Shown: positions 44,923 to 58,047, counted from the stretch's first letter. The stretch: DNA of 64,000 nt from Cymbidium sinense (GCA_021442155.1 CM038214.1:24701808-24765807); one strand, 5' to 3'. The notes: generated by a model from the sequence alone, not told the origin. A program made the numbers and translations.

Positions 44923-46928
44923 CTAAAATTGACACATATGTGAATTTGGCCATTCTTTTCTTAATGACATTAACAAACCAAGTAGAATATTTCTCTTTCC
45001 TAAGAAAACCAACATCGATAAGTTTCTTGATTTTAGAAATGATCTATTGTTCAATGTCTAATCGCATGCATCTAGAGCTTGCCTAATAAGGTTAGCATTA
45101 GGATCTATTGCTGGATGCTATTCAAGAGATAAATTGGGCATTTATTCATAACTACATGCAAAGTCCTTAAGCTCCAATAGCTTAACTAAGTCATTGGTTT
45201 CTTCTTCATTCAATAGGGAATTAATGTACGGGGTGGATCTTCTTTTGTTCCTAAGTTGATTTCTTTAAGTTCATGGTTGATCTGATTTGTTCTTCAAATT
45301 TTGGCGTGCATCTTTGACTTCAAACTCATTTGGATCATCTAAAGTTTCTAAACACACCTCCTCATATGAGTTAGCATGATTTGAAAAGAACCTATCAGAC
45401 TCCAAATGATTGGTGATGACTAGGCAATGGTTGTCATCACTGACCTAATGTGTCAATCCTACTCTATTTTATTATGGATGTCTTCTTTGGTTGTCCCATA
45501 ACCTTTCAAAGTAATCCAACCTATGTTTAGATAAAGTATGTGGTATTAAACCCTTCTTTGCCAAATTAAAAACACAAGGTGAATACCAATCAAAAGGCAA
45601 TTGTATTAGATCTTTATATGAATCATCATCAAGTTCTACATCGACTTCACTTGAGGATGATGCTCCCAATAAAACATCTTTGGCTTGACTTCTATGGATG
45701 ACTTGGGGCCTCCTTAACTACCAAACCCTCAACTTTCGAGAGGAAAGTGGGTTAGAGCTAAAGTTCTCAACTCGCCTTACTCTATTCTACATACTACGAT
45801 ATATTCATGCTTTGCTTGGAGGCTGATCTTCATCATATCTCTGAGTGTCACCTCAATGGGACCCATTGAGAGGGGTTGATTAGCATGCTAACCACATGAG
45901 ACTCATCATCCAACTAGATTTTCTATATGGATAGGGGTACTTTTATGAGTGGAACATAACTTCTACTGCTAGCCACCAGAAGGAGGTCTTAAGCATTTAG
46001 AAGCCTTGGATCTACCTCTCTACTTGGGGGGTGAGCCACCTACCCATGTGTTCATATGGAGGAATGAAGCGTGGAATCTAACTTAAGCTCTACTTCTTTG
46101 TGTATTTCTGCTCACTTGTATTTTCACTTTCTTTTTCTTTTCTTCTTTTCTTTTCTTTTATTTTTTTAACTTTGACCATGTTTGAAGAATAAATTTGATT
46201 TTGAGGAAGATAGTAGATCGTCCTCATATATCTCAACCTCTAACTAAAAATGGCTTCAAGTCTCCTTTGACATATATTTGATTCCACCTCTTTGGAATTT
46301 GATGTGATGTAGAGGATAAAACCATCTTATTCTCATGTATCCAAGGCCTACCGAAAAGTAGTGAAAGATGTATCCAATCAATTATGAACTTGGCTTCTTT
46401 CTTTCGTCATCTATCTCCAATCCTATGGAGCCTAAAGCCCTCTCACCTTGCTCATTGAATCCTCTCAACATCATCCGGAGTTGAGATGTCAATCCTCAGG
46501 TAGGCAAGAGTCTTTAGACTCATAATGTTCACTGATGCACCTAGATCAACTAACACTCTGGAGAGTCTGAATCTGCCCATATCCATTATGATGTAGAGGG
46601 ACTTGTGATTGATTATCCTAAAAGAAGGTCTTCATCGGTGAATGTAACTCCATGGGCTTCTCTTGAATAACATGCTTCCTCTCTAATAGTGGTTATGCTA
46701 AGCATATTTCTAGATCAAGAAGAGCCTTGATTAATGACTCCCTCATCTCTTTGGATAGGACAAGAGCATCATATATGCTTAGCTTAGGCACAACTTTCTC
46801 GTGGCGAGGACATTGTAGTCAACTTTAGGTGGTCCTCCACAAGATACATATTCAGGTGGAGCATCTGTGGAGGGGCTATATGTTCAATTGAACCAATGAC
46901 TCACTTACCTTTATCTTGAGGTGCTACC
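44923..46928 (-). repeat. Tandem segmental duplication in element C, copy 2
   Basis: Second copy of 42,784-44,910, about 120 bp shorter. Differences are mainly short deletions scattered along the sequence, with few substitutions between them. It carries its own protease remnant (about 46,190-46,800) and RT N-terminus (about 44,925-45,350), so the order protease-RT start occurs twice in element sense. Confidence 0.9.
46190..46830 (-). pseudogene. Element C protease remnant, copy 2
   Basis: Parallel to 44,151-44,800. It shares the YDALVLSKEM, ESLIKALLDLEICLA and DED-type stretches and the later HENKMV-type stretch, with additional small deletions that break every frame. Confidence 0.75.
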
Positions 46929-47660
46929 TAGAAGGTAGAACTTTACCACTATGGAGGTTGACTGGTGACTTTATGAGATGGTTTAGTTAAAGTTTTACAT
47001 GCTCATCAGGTCCACCTACCTTCTCCTATGGGATCATCAGAGTTGGATGACTCAAAATCAATCTCAATGGGAAAACCTAAGTGATTCAGAAATGGGTAAT
47101 CCATTTCTAAATCAGAAGAGGAATGATCAGAACTAAAGTTATTATTAATTAGATGAGGAGAGCTTTCTATAGGAATAAATTCAAGCAGATCATCAGAAGT
47201 GACACAAATGTAAGTGGAATCAACTTTCTTCATTGATTTCTTAGATTTGGATAGAGGTACAAAGTATAAATTAAGTAAAGTAAAGAAAAGGATTTGGCAC
47301 CCCTGCCGATATAATATGGTGTTAGAGAAGAAGAGAACGAATTTACAACTATGGAAAGAGGAACTGGTGGTTGCGCTACTACACTATCCGGGCTAGGTGG
47401 AGGCTATCACTGCTGCTGTTGGGATCCTACCTCACTCAAGTTGTTCTTAGAAACTTACAAACCTTCCTTGGAGTTGGAGGTTTGAGCTACCTCGGGCACC
47501 TGCAAGGGTAGTTTCCTGATCTTATAAATGATTTTCTTGGAGGTTTGGGATAGGGAGATATTCCAACCTTCCTTTATCTTAAGAGGATCACATGTATACC
47601 CAAGGATTACTCTAATAGAAATAGAAGGTTATTCTAATAGGTATTCCTTGGGGATGACGA
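46929..47660 (-). pseudogene. Element C gag-protease intervening region
   Basis: The frame at 47006-47233 is open for 75 residues and is acidic and Ser-rich (SSDHSSSDLEMDYPFLNHLG). No domain recognised. By position it is the end of gag or the linker to protease. Confidence 0.5.
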
Positions 47661-50100
47661 TGCCACCTGACTTGTAGCTACAGCTCCAACCATTAAAGGT
47701 AATTCAATCTTCTAGACATGGCCTCACATGTGTGTGGTAGCAATAGTTTGGATCATGGCTCTTGCCCACTTCCTCTAGCCTCTTAGGCTCTAGTAACTAG
47801 AAATTAGGCTTCTTTAACAGATTCTTAAAATCTTCTTGACTAGCTCCCTTTTGAATGAATAAGGCTTATTCAATTATCAAGAATAATGTAGTAATAATAC
47901 TTGGTGGGTAGGAATACTACTACTGAGGATGCTAATGAGGAGGCAGTGGTGGTGGCCATTGTGGCAACTGAGGTGGTCAATATGATGACCGAGGTGGTGG
48001 TAGGAGGAGGTGACAAAAAAAAAGCTGAGCTGAGGCTATCCGAAACCCTAGCTAGCTTTCCCTTATTATCTATTGTGACTACGACTTCTCAAATGCCTTC
48101 TGAGATTTGGGCTTAGTTGATTGGTCCTAGAAGGTAGCTATTTGGCTTCCTCTTGTAGACTAGCCACCTTTGTTGATTAGTTTCTCAAAGGTTTTGAATG
48201 GAAAACCCTTGAGCATGAAAGTGACCGGGCCATGGATGTTCTTCAGGAGAATCTCTATGGCATGTTGTCCAGACAATTATGGTTCGCATTTCATACTCAG
48301 GTTTTGCCACCTGAGAATGTAATCAATAAGGGACTCATTGGGATTTTGCTTTGCTACAATGAGGTCACCTATAATAACCCTTTGTTGAGCTCCAACAAAC
48401 CTTCTAATGAAGAGGTGCTCCAACTAAGTAAATGTCTTTACCGAACCATTGGGTAGTTTGGCATACTACCAAATGCAACACGCTAAAGCTAATAAACAAT
48501 CTAAAAAGAAGGGTGTCACTACCTCTGGTGTTGCAACAACTAGCCTTGAAATGTGCAATATGTTGGCGAGGTTTCCCACTGTCATCAAAGATTTTAAAAG
48601 AATGAGGCATGAAACCCTTAGGATATTAGACCGCATCAAATTCCTCTAGGTAGTGTCTACCCTTTGGAACAAATGAGCCACCTGGGCTTGCCACTTTCTC
48701 ACCTATTGTTCCACCATGTGCTTGATATCCTTCTCATGCATGGAGGTACTATCCACCACCTTCTATGCAAGCTACCATTATCATCTACTAGAGAAGTGCT
48801 CTTGGGCTGATCTAGGATGTGTGCTAACTGGGATGATCTACCTCTCAAGATATGCTTGGGGTGAGGCTAGGTTTTGGAGTGCATGGATGACTACTAACAA
48901 GTCTTCCATCCTTTTCTCCATCCGTTGATCGATCATCCTTCTATCTAATTTGAAAGGAGGTGCTAGGTTGAATGGATGGCATCATCTTCTTCAACCACAA
49001 TAGCTTCACTCTGGTCTCTATATTGAGGGAGCTCTATTATCGACCATGTGGACGGTTGAGTCCTCCAACAAATCATCCTCATCGAGGATGAAACCGACCC
49101 TTCCTCCTCATAATCGAGCTTCCTAGGATTTCCTTGCAAAATATAGAATTTCATCCAAGGAATGATCTAACTGTGTTGGTACAAACACTCATTCATCGAT
49201 AGTGGCTATGTTCACTGACAAAAATGCATCTGACACTGCTTACCACTGGAGTGCTATCTCTGGGAAGACTATGCTCGCTAGAAGATACATGCTCATGATT
49301 CACTACCGATGGAGTGCTGTCTCTATGGGGATCTATTGCCATAGGAATTATGGAACCGTCACCCTCCCCTTCTGCTACTACTGCTACTGCCAACTGTGGT
49401 GGGGGTGGTGGAATGACTATGTCGCTCTTGGGTCGCCATTTCTTCTTCACCACAGTTGAAGTGGAAGGCCGAGAAGGAGAGCTCAACCTCACCTCAACTG
49501 GTGGAGTAGATGGAATGGGACCCTGAGGCTATAGATCACCAATAGGCTTTCTTCTCCCCGATCGACTTATGTGCCTTGGCCAGCATAAGAGATGGAACAT
49601 GTACTGGAGAAGGTAGACAATGAGCAGTTATGTGGTGGAGACATCAACTACCATTCAAGAGCTCTCCTCATGATTGATGCATGTGAGTACTATATTATCG
49701 GTAGGCTCTGTAGCTACCCACTGGGAAAATCTACAAGAATGAAGGTTGCAGACCACGGGCATACCTCCTCTCTCTCCTATCTCCTTGCTACCACTCGGCC
49801 TATGTAGCCTCTCTATGTATATGGATCCTTGATGCTCCTAGAGATCAAAGACCTTAGGTCATATAATGCACCAAACTTTGAGCATCCTTGGACTCTATCT
49901 AGATAATCCGAATTTGGCATAGGGCCTCCTACTCTCCTAGTACCTCATAATAAGTTGGTGGTGGAGGTGATATTACAATCTTCCTATAGTCCTCCTCCAT
50001 CGAGCACGAGAGGGATATAATCTATTGCCACTAAGTGGGGAGACCTGGGGTGAACCCTCTTGCAACATGGAATGCTACCTCTACCTCTACGCTTGCTCAT
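47661..50100 (-). pseudogene. Element C gag remnant
   Basis: A likely start MSKRRGRGSIP is at 50,100 (ATG complement 50098-50100). A Pro- and Ser-rich N-terminal part follows (49193-49492 frame with PPPPPQLAVAVVAEGEG). The capsid-like core near 48,190-48,420 reads KQNPNESLIDYILRWQNLSM and LLKNIHGPVTFMLKGFPFK, matching the retrotrans_gag pattern (KQxPxESLxDYxxRW). Near 47,700-47,810 a C/H-rich piece, NYCYHTHVRPCLEDCITF, resembles the Tat gag zinc region. Many stops. Confidence 0.78.
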
Positions 50101-50681
50101 GATGCCTTTAACCTTCTCTTATTGCACCGAGTGTGGTGAGTTGAGCTGGTGAGAGAGAGAACCTACCTGGGTAGGGAAGACTATCTGAGACCAAGATAGC
50201 CTTCCCCTTTGAGGGGACCAATGAGGAGGTGTCGCCCCTCGGGGGCAGATGAACATGGACCGCAGGGAACCACACACGCTCATGCTACCACTAGAACTAA
50301 CTAATTATGTCAAGCTACTCTCTCACGTGGGGACCTCTACGCCTTCCTCTAGTGGAGGAACTCGAGTTAGAAGGCATGTCAAAGAAAATAAGTGCCCCAC
50401 CACCTCCTCCTTAACTATCATGAGGATAGTTCCCTCATAAGTAACTTGGATTCAAATCTATGACCAAACTGAATCAAACATGTAGTGGTCGGTGAGCTTG
50501 TCGATCCAGGCCAAGTCAAGACGTGATGGAGAACATAAACTTGCTAGGAGCCATGTGTAATGAACTAAGCTAAATAAAAGTGACGGAAACTCATTTATTG
50601 AAAATATAATTGAATCAGTCCCTTGCTTTGGTATTCACCTTCAAAATAATTTATAGACTTCATTTGGAAATTTGAACCCAC
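50101..50681 (-). other. Element C leader, proximal part
   Basis: Sequence upstream of gag in element sense. The half near 50,210-50,420 is GC-richer than its surroundings but has no recognisable domain. No primer-binding site is recognised. Confidence 0.45.
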
Positions 50682-52215
50682 ACTCAACAAATTTAGTTAT
50701 GTTAAGTAGGGATCATTGGAGAGATTTTGATATGTGAGGAGAATCTTTGCCATATGATTTTGATTTAGAACCCATACTCAACAAATTTAAGTAGGTTGGG
50801 TGGGGCTCAAATATGTGGAGAGACCTTTGAAGATATTTGTGTTGTGTATCTTGTTTGAAAATTTTGATTTTGAAAAACTTTACTTAGCAAATTTAGGTAT
50901 GCTAGGGAAAGGTTGTGATTGTTTAGAAATTTTGTGAAGAAAAACTTTGCTTATGGTGGTTGATTCTGTGTGTGATATATGTTGATTTGATTTGAACGTG
51001 GGGCTTCTTACTTAACAAATTTGGTATGTTAAGTAGAGGCCAAATGTGTTTGACATGTGTTTTAAAATGAGACTCTCACTTAACAAATTTGGTATGTTAA
51101 GTAAGAGCCAAATGTGATATGATTTGTGTTTGAAAATGAGACACTCACTTAACAAATTTGGTATGTTAAGTGAAAGTCAAATGTGATATGATTTGTGTTT
51201 TGAAAATGAGACTCTCACTTAACAAATTTGGTATGTTATGGAAGTCAAGTGTATTTGACAAGTGTTTGAAAATGAGACTCTCACTTAACAAATTTGGTAT
51301 GTTAAGTAAGAGCCAAATGTGATTATGATTTGTGTTTTGAAAATGAGACTCTCACTTAACAAATTTGGTATGTTAAGTGGAAGTCAAGTGTATTTATGAT
51401 TTTTTTTGAAAGAGGAAATCTATTTAACAAATTTGGATATGTTAAATAGAGTTCAATATATTTTGTAAATTTTGGAAATGGGACTCTCATTTGACAAATT
51501 TGGGTATGTGAAATGAAGTCTAAAGTATTTTGATTTTCAATACTTTGGAAAAGAGGAACCTTATTTAACAAATGTGAGTGTGTCAAATAGAATTCAACTT
51601 GTTTGATTTTCTAAAAGAAAGGGAATTCTCATTTGACAAATTTGTGTATGTCAAATGGATTTCAAAATATGTCTTGATTTTGTGTGTGGATTTCTTGCTT
51701 TTGAAAGGGGAAACTTCAACTTTAGCATATGTGGAATATGTTAAGTGGAGTTTCAATTTTATGTTATGATTTTATTTGAAAATAGAATCTTCATTCAACA
51801 AATTTGAGCATGTTGAATGGAGATAGTAATTTTAAAAGTGTGCTTTTGAAAAGAGGAAACTCAACTTTAGCATATGTGAAATATGTTAAGTGGAGTTTCA
51901 ATTTTATGCTATGATTTTATTTGAAAATAGAATCTTCATTCAACAAATTTGAGCATGTTGAATGGAGATAATCATTTTCAAAAGTGTGCTTTGAAAAGAG
52001 GAAACTCCAACTTTAGCATATGTGAAATTTGTTAAGTGGAGTTTCAATTTTATATGATTTTATTTGAAAATAGAATCTTCATTCAACAAATTTGAGCATG
52101 TTGAATGGAGATAGTCATTTTCAAAAGTGTGCTTTTTTTTAAAAAAAATGATTTTGATTTTGATTTTGAAAAGAACCTCCATGTGACAATCATGGGGATT
52201 GCTAGATGAGGTTTG
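50682..52215. repeat. Tandem array of about 20 short inverted repeats in the leader
   Basis: Units of roughly 65-110 bp each contain a 25-28 bp inverted repeat around AAATTTG. Perfect arms are ACTTAACA/TGTTAAGT (51010, 51078, 51147, 51283, 51354), TATTTAACA/TGTTAAATA (51421), CATTTGACA/TGTCAAATG (51630) and CATTCAACA/TGTTGAATG (51792, 51937, 52080). ACTTAGCA/TGCTAGGG at 50882 pairs with one wobble. Bulged forms ACTTTAGCATA/TATGTTAAGT lie at 51719 and 51864. Units at 50682, 51488 and 51562 have one mismatch; the one at 51217 is broken. Arms change together across units. Short open frames over this stretch run across the repeats and are not genes. Confidence 0.88.
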
Positions 52216-55200
52216 GTTATATGAGTTTTGTGCTTTTTGAAAATTTTGTGCAAGATTATTTGTGAGTTTTGAAAAAAGTGCTTTTGGAAAGTGGCATTTT
52301 GCAAAAGTGTTTATTTTAAACATTAAGATGAACCTTGCCTCACCAAGCTAGTGGAAAGCGGTTCTAAATTTTTGTCATCTCCTTTCATGAGTTAATTTTA
52401 TTTATTAATTTACCTATTGGGGGAAATCTAATAGAGGTTTCAAGACCTACAAGGAGTGAGGTGCTAAAACCTAGAGGATGTTGGCTAGCTTGGCTTAAGA
52501 ATGAAATAAGCTAAGTGCCAACAGAAAGAAAATAGTCTTAGACTTATATGAAATATAAGTCCACTATCGATGTTTGGAGACAACAATTGTCTACAAGAGA
52601 TGGAGAGAGGAACCACCCACATGAGGCTAGAAAATCTATGGTATTTATTTTTAATTCTATGTGTGTGTGTGTGTGTGTGTGGGTGGGACCATGCAGGGTG
52701 TACTTATTGAGGTGATGACATCAAGGAATAGTGCACTATCTTGAAAGATAAAAATAACTATCCTACAATGGACCCAATCATCTAATAAGGACTCCTAAGG
52801 CATGTTGGGTCTTGAATGTACTGAGATTTTTCCCTACTTTACATGGATGAATAAAGGTTTATTTATTTAAACTAGGTTCTAAAGTTTCTATAGGGGTAAG
52901 CCCCATAGTTAATTACATCTAAGGAAGGTGAGTTCCTTAGGAATACTTTCGATTAAAGTAAGAAATTAGTCTCCAAAGAATTCAAAGGTAAGACTATCAA
53001 TAAATTGGTTATATTTAGAAAATCAAGTGGGTTAGATCAAAAGGAGAGACTTGTTATCGAAGCCAAAAGAAAATGAGTAAGGGATGCTCATGATACTAGG
53101 AGACCTAGTGAGCATTCCAATCTATCTTATTATTAGGCTTTATATGTTTGAAATTGAAGGGAATTATTTATTTGAGTTGAAATTTATTAGAAAGCTAGGA
53201 CTTATAATCCCACAATACAAGATTGTGGAAATGCCTAAGAGGTGAGGATTTATGCTTATAGCCTTAGGGGAAATGGTAGATCCTAAATCTAGGGATCTTT
53301 GGCCAAAGCACTCCTAAATCTAAGGAGAAAAGTGGGTATACTATTTACCTCCATGAGAGAGTAAATCTATTGACTTATAACGAGTGGTAGCTAGCTAACT
53401 CCTCCTACATTTTAAAACCATGTGGTCAAGTCATATGTTTTGCAAGATGGTTAGGATGTTATTATTTAGAAAGAAACTAAAGTCTTTAAACCCACTCTCT
53501 AAGAGACTAGAGCATGAGTGGTATGAATAATGACTTTGTCTAATGCAAATTTTATCAATTTTTATTTGATTTTGGACTCTTTATTTTGACAGGCCATAGG
53601 ATTTTATATGCCTAAATGCATGATAAAAATAGGGTTATTGGCTAAATAGAGAAAGAGGTGTTTTCCACCATAAGGGGTCAAGTATTCCCATATCGCTGCA
53701 AGGATGGAAACCCTCTAAAGAATGAAACAAGATGATATGCATGATATTAAACATACATCATTTAGCTAAGGGGTTGCTAAATCTTTTAATTATCTTGATT
53801 TAATACCTAGGCTTTAAATGAGGTTATGAGTTGTTTTAGAAAATTTAGTTATGAGTTGTGATTGGGGTAAAAAGTTTATTTTTCCTTAAGAGCCTAAGCA
53901 GATCCAGGCCACACATTAAGTCATCATATATGAAAAAACTAGGAAAATACATGCCATTTCTATTACACAATTGTAAATAAAGCATCAATCAATTTATAAA
54001 CTCAATGAAAGAATAATAATGGTATACGGGTACACCATACAATAAAAAGAGAAATGGATAGCCAAGCTCTACCCTTATACATCTGGTAATGTAGAAGAAT
54101 AATTACAATTACAAATGAATAAATGTTATAGGGGTCTTCATATCTTCATATCTTCATATCTCCTCTATTTCATCATTTGGATTTGTTCAAAGGCATCATG
54201 GGGCCTCCCGTGCCAAAGCCTTATAGCCTCGCTCATCCTAATCCCCATAACACTTAACCAAATTCTTAATGCACAATTACATTAAAAAAGAAAAGTAAAT
54301 CTAACTACACCTGCAAAATAAGTTTTAGCTAAACACACCATACAACCCAAGCAGTTATATGTATAATTTAGACTTAGCATCCTATACATGGGTAACCAAG
54401 TCCACCTGTCCTAGAATATATTATGCTGAGGGATTAAGTAACTTGCAAAAGAGAGCATTTTATATTTATTTTAAGCATCCCTTAAGCATAATCTCCTACA
54501 GAAAATATAATTAGGCTAATCACGGTCTAACATCCAATCTACGAGCATACACCCTAACATCTAGTCTACAATAGTATATCATAAAACCAAACATACATCA
54601 AACCATGCACCACCCTAACATAAAGCTAGAAGTGGTGACTTAATCTAATGTGTGTGTATTAAGGCTCATGTGGTATGTTATTACTAGGCTTTAGAGTTAT
54701 TGTTCTCTAAGTATACAGGACATTTAATTATAAAAGGTAGTTTCAATTTAAATGATTTAATTGATTTATAAATTTTACTTAATGTTTTATATTGTTTCAT
54801 TTGTCTTATACTAAACAACTAAGAGTTATAAAGGGAAGAAAAGAGAGGATCACTCTCTTTCATCCCTACCTTAAGTCACATCTAAAACAAATTAATTAAT
54901 CAATTCTCTTTAATGAATGGCTTATTACATATTTTAATTAGTCCTAGGTTTATGTTCACTTTAAATAATCTCATTCAATAAGAAAGGCATCTTAAGATTA
55001 ATTAGAATTAATTATTATCACCTAACACATGTTTGTTCATTTCTTTCCATCATATATAGCATGCATATGATTAAGTCCTAAACATAACTATACATGCAAT
55101 TTATATCTTAGCACACTTAAATGATGAAAGTAAGCAAGTGTACTTGGAATTAATGTCTCATTTGGTTGAATTATTTGTCATATTAATTTAAAGCATCTAA

Positions 55201-55355
55201 ATTCTTATACAAAAGCATAAGAAAAGAACTCTAAATCATATGACTAATCAACCCAACCACTTGAACAAAATATAAATGCATGACTTTTAATAGAAAGAAG
55301 AGGGGTTTTCATTCATTAGCTAAATACACATTCAAATGTATGAAAGTTTTAAGCA
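52216..55355 (-). other. Element C leader, distal part (possibly LTR end included)
   Basis: About 3.1 kb without coding signal between the hairpin array and the clearly LTR-like part. It contains a (TG)n run at 52,660-52,684. The LTR 3' terminus and primer-binding site should lie here or just to the right, but I cannot place them because no second copy in the window extends this far. Confidence 0.45.
52660..52684. repeat. (TG)n microsatellite
   Basis: About eleven TG dinucleotides, then GGGTGGG. Confidence 0.95.
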
Positions 55356-55500
55356 AGTATGCCATTATTCCGCACTGGGGAGTGAGGTAGGAACCTCCTT
55401 GGGGCTACTAAAGTGCATCCCGAATGTTGACTAATATACTTGCTATTCTTAAATACATATGGATGTATAAACAACTATAAGAATAGAAAACACCATGCAA
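55356..55500. repeat. Direct duplication near LTR C, left copy
   Basis: It contains GCACTGGGGAGTGAGGTAGG and CTTGGGGCTACT, shared with 55,591-55,735 at an offset of about 239 bp. Confidence 0.75.
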
Positions 55501-55590
55501 AAGTAGAGTTTAATTTATTTAGTCTATTTGTGTAAATGAATTAAGCTCTATCTAAATTCTAATGTTAAAGTGCATAAGAATGAAATCAAA

Positions 55591-55735
55591 TGTACGCCAC
55601 CATTATTCACACTAGGGAGTGAGGTAGGAACCTTCTTGGGGCTACTTAAAGTCATGCATCCTCGAAATGTCCAGACTAATATACCCATTAACATTCAAAC
55701 TTATGCAAGTCAACATATGAATGTAAGAAAGAGAC
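55591..55735. repeat. Direct duplication near LTR C, right copy
   Basis: CACTAGGGAGTGAGGTAGGA then CTTGGGGCTACTTAAAG and GACTAATATACCCATT correspond to the left copy. Confidence 0.75.
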
Positions 55736-55792
55736 TTCACTTCATACACTAAGCTTATATTCACATGCATCTCCTATGTATGTGTAACTATA

Positions 55793-55795
<3 letters not shown>

Positions 55796-55852
<57 letters not shown>
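55796..55852. repeat. (TA)n microsatellite
   Basis: About 28 TA dinucleotides without interruption. It lies just beyond the part of the LTR that aligns with element B. Confidence 0.97.
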
Positions 55853-55855
<3 letters not shown>

Positions 55856-58034
55856 TTATTAATAGTGATAATAGCCACATATATTTTAATTAAGCCAACA
55901 CATGCTAATTGACATAAAAGAAATCTTCTTCATTTAATTAATTTGAAAGAAATGAATGCATGACTACAAGTGCCATACAATATTTTAACATGATTGGAAA
56001 GAAATAAAATAACACAAGCATGTGATTTCATTCAATCCAACTAATTCCTAAGGACAATCACATTAAACAAGCTTATTTAAAATAAAGGAAAGTTTCTTAA
56101 AACCATTTTTGATTTCATGTTGATTTGATTTAAGAAATGTGAAAGAGGTTTGGTAATCTTAATCCCATTCCCCATATGTGTGAGTTAAATTGATTAAATG
56201 AAAAGCAATTAGGTTGATTTTATGGCTTAATTAGGTTGAGGTATGAATTAAATCAATTAATTAAACCCTTACCTATATCACCTTAAGTTAAATAACTAAT
56301 TAATGATGAGACAACATGATATGCAACAACATGAAAAGTAAATTAGCAATGCTCCTAAGAAATGAAAGGGGCCTAATGCAATTGGCTCATAATTTATAAT
56401 TAATTAAGCTTAAGTGATGTAATTAATCACTTTTATGATTTTCTCACAAATGTAAGCTAATCAGAATTTCATTAAATTGTAGACTATTAAACATCTAAAG
56501 AACTACCCAAGATTGATTAATCAAAGTTAGAATGAATTGGATTTTAAATTAATTTAATTAATTTAATTATTTTAATTAAATCCTTTGATTATATTTTAAT
56601 TAGGATAATGAAATTAACTAAGGGAAAGAGATCAAGAAAGAGGCCTCAATCTCAATCCCTAAGTCATTTCAAACAATTAGGCTCTAAAATAATTAAATTT
56701 TCTTTTAATTGATTAATTAAGTGGCTAATTAATTAATTAAACTTTAATTAATTTGAAACAAATGAAGAGGATTAATTAAATGGTCATAAAGAACAAACCT
56801 AAACCATTTCCCTAAGACTTTTCAATGTTAATAGATGGAAATAAGCTTAATTAATTAATTAATCCACGGTTCATTTACTTAATTATCATGATTAAAGTAA
56901 GAGAGTAATTAAGGCTTAATCAATCAATTTTCCTAATTAAATATCCAATAAATTCTAATAAAAATAGGGGAGCTAGAGGTCATCCCCGTAAACATCTGGA
57001 AAGTTTGAAATTAAATGGATAATTAATTAGTATTAGGCTAATTAAATTTTAATTAAACTTAATTAAGCATGAATTATTGTTCAAAATTAATTAATAATTT
57101 TTCATGGATTCCCCTTTGAAATACCTTTAAATGAGCCCTCATTTATATTTTTTGGATTTTTCTAAGATTAGTTATGAATTTTAGAAGTTTTAGCCTCAAA
57201 ATAATTTAATTAACTTTTAACTTAACTTCATGTTACCGACACTGCTCGATATTACACGCTTTCCATGTGGTGGGATGGATAGGCCATTTAAGTTGTCAAA
57301 TCAGGATGTTAACTTGGATTATGGTGGACGTGCTTTCCTGTGGACCATCCGATCTAAGTCGGATGGCCATGATTAAATCCTACAGTTAAGGAGGATTAAA
57401 TTAAGGGTTTTGACATGATTTGATCACGACTATCTATTCCAATCACACAGAATGGATGGCCCATGATCCATCTTCGCATGAATGATAGAGCACCGCCATG
57501 GATCACTGATCCGAGCTCACCAAGCTCAGATCCACTCCAAACTCAACCCACACCTTCATGTGAAGGATCCACAAGGATCCAACGGCTAGGATGGGCTCAA
57601 ATGTAAGTTCACTTCAAAAAGGACCAACATATTTTCATTTAAGGATCAATTTTGAGAAATTACCTCATCGGAGCTTATGATTAGCAGTTCCAATGATTGA
57701 GGTAGTTTCATTTGGTAGAAATGAAGCCCTGTTGAGCCACACGAGCTTTAATTTAAGGTGGTTTGCTCTATGGACCAAGGCCCTCCCTTTGAGCATCTTG
57801 ATCAAAGTATGGCTTGGTGGCTTTGGAACTCAAGGGATGATTTACTTCATTAGGTGTGGTGAAGGTGTGTGCAAGTTTAATTGATGTTAAGGGATGGATG
57901 GGTTTGAATCAAGGGAGGTCTCCTTATTTCAATTTCACACTGAGAAGAATGGATCGAGGGAGGTTTAAAAATGCTCGAGGGATTTTGTTTCTCACTTGGG
58001 GCTGAGAGTGTAAATGGTGATGAATCTCGCTGAA

Positions 58035-58047
58035 GGAGTATACCCCT
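58035..58047 (-). promoter_or_regulatory. Decayed palindromic TATA block, LTR C
   Basis: GGAGTATACCCC corresponds to the GGGGGTATAYACCCCC block of the other LTRs, about 2.5 kb from the LTR start in element sense. Confidence 0.35.

Noticed and set aside
44923..46928. A separate fourth Tat element
   Set aside because: Same orientation, same boundaries and continuous register with the neighbouring copy show an internal tandem duplication of element C and not an independent insertion.
47901..48116. Plus-strand 71-residue protein
   Set aside because: It lies antisense to the gag remnant of element C and contains low-complexity Val, Glu and Gly codons only.
51010..51378. CRISPR array
   Set aside because: Repeats are regular, but the intervals are themselves homologous between units, the genome is eukaryotic, and there are no cas genes. 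The structure is a tandem repeat in a retroelement leader.
52060..52323. Protein-coding frames on the minus strand over the hairpin array
   Set aside because: Two overlapping frames cross the repeats in different registers, and neither matches a family. They arise from AT-rich repeats without stops.
52216..55795. Primer-binding site and LTR 3' end of element C
   Set aside because: I scanned for tRNA 3'-end-like words followed by TG on the plus strand and found no convincing match, so no site is annotated.
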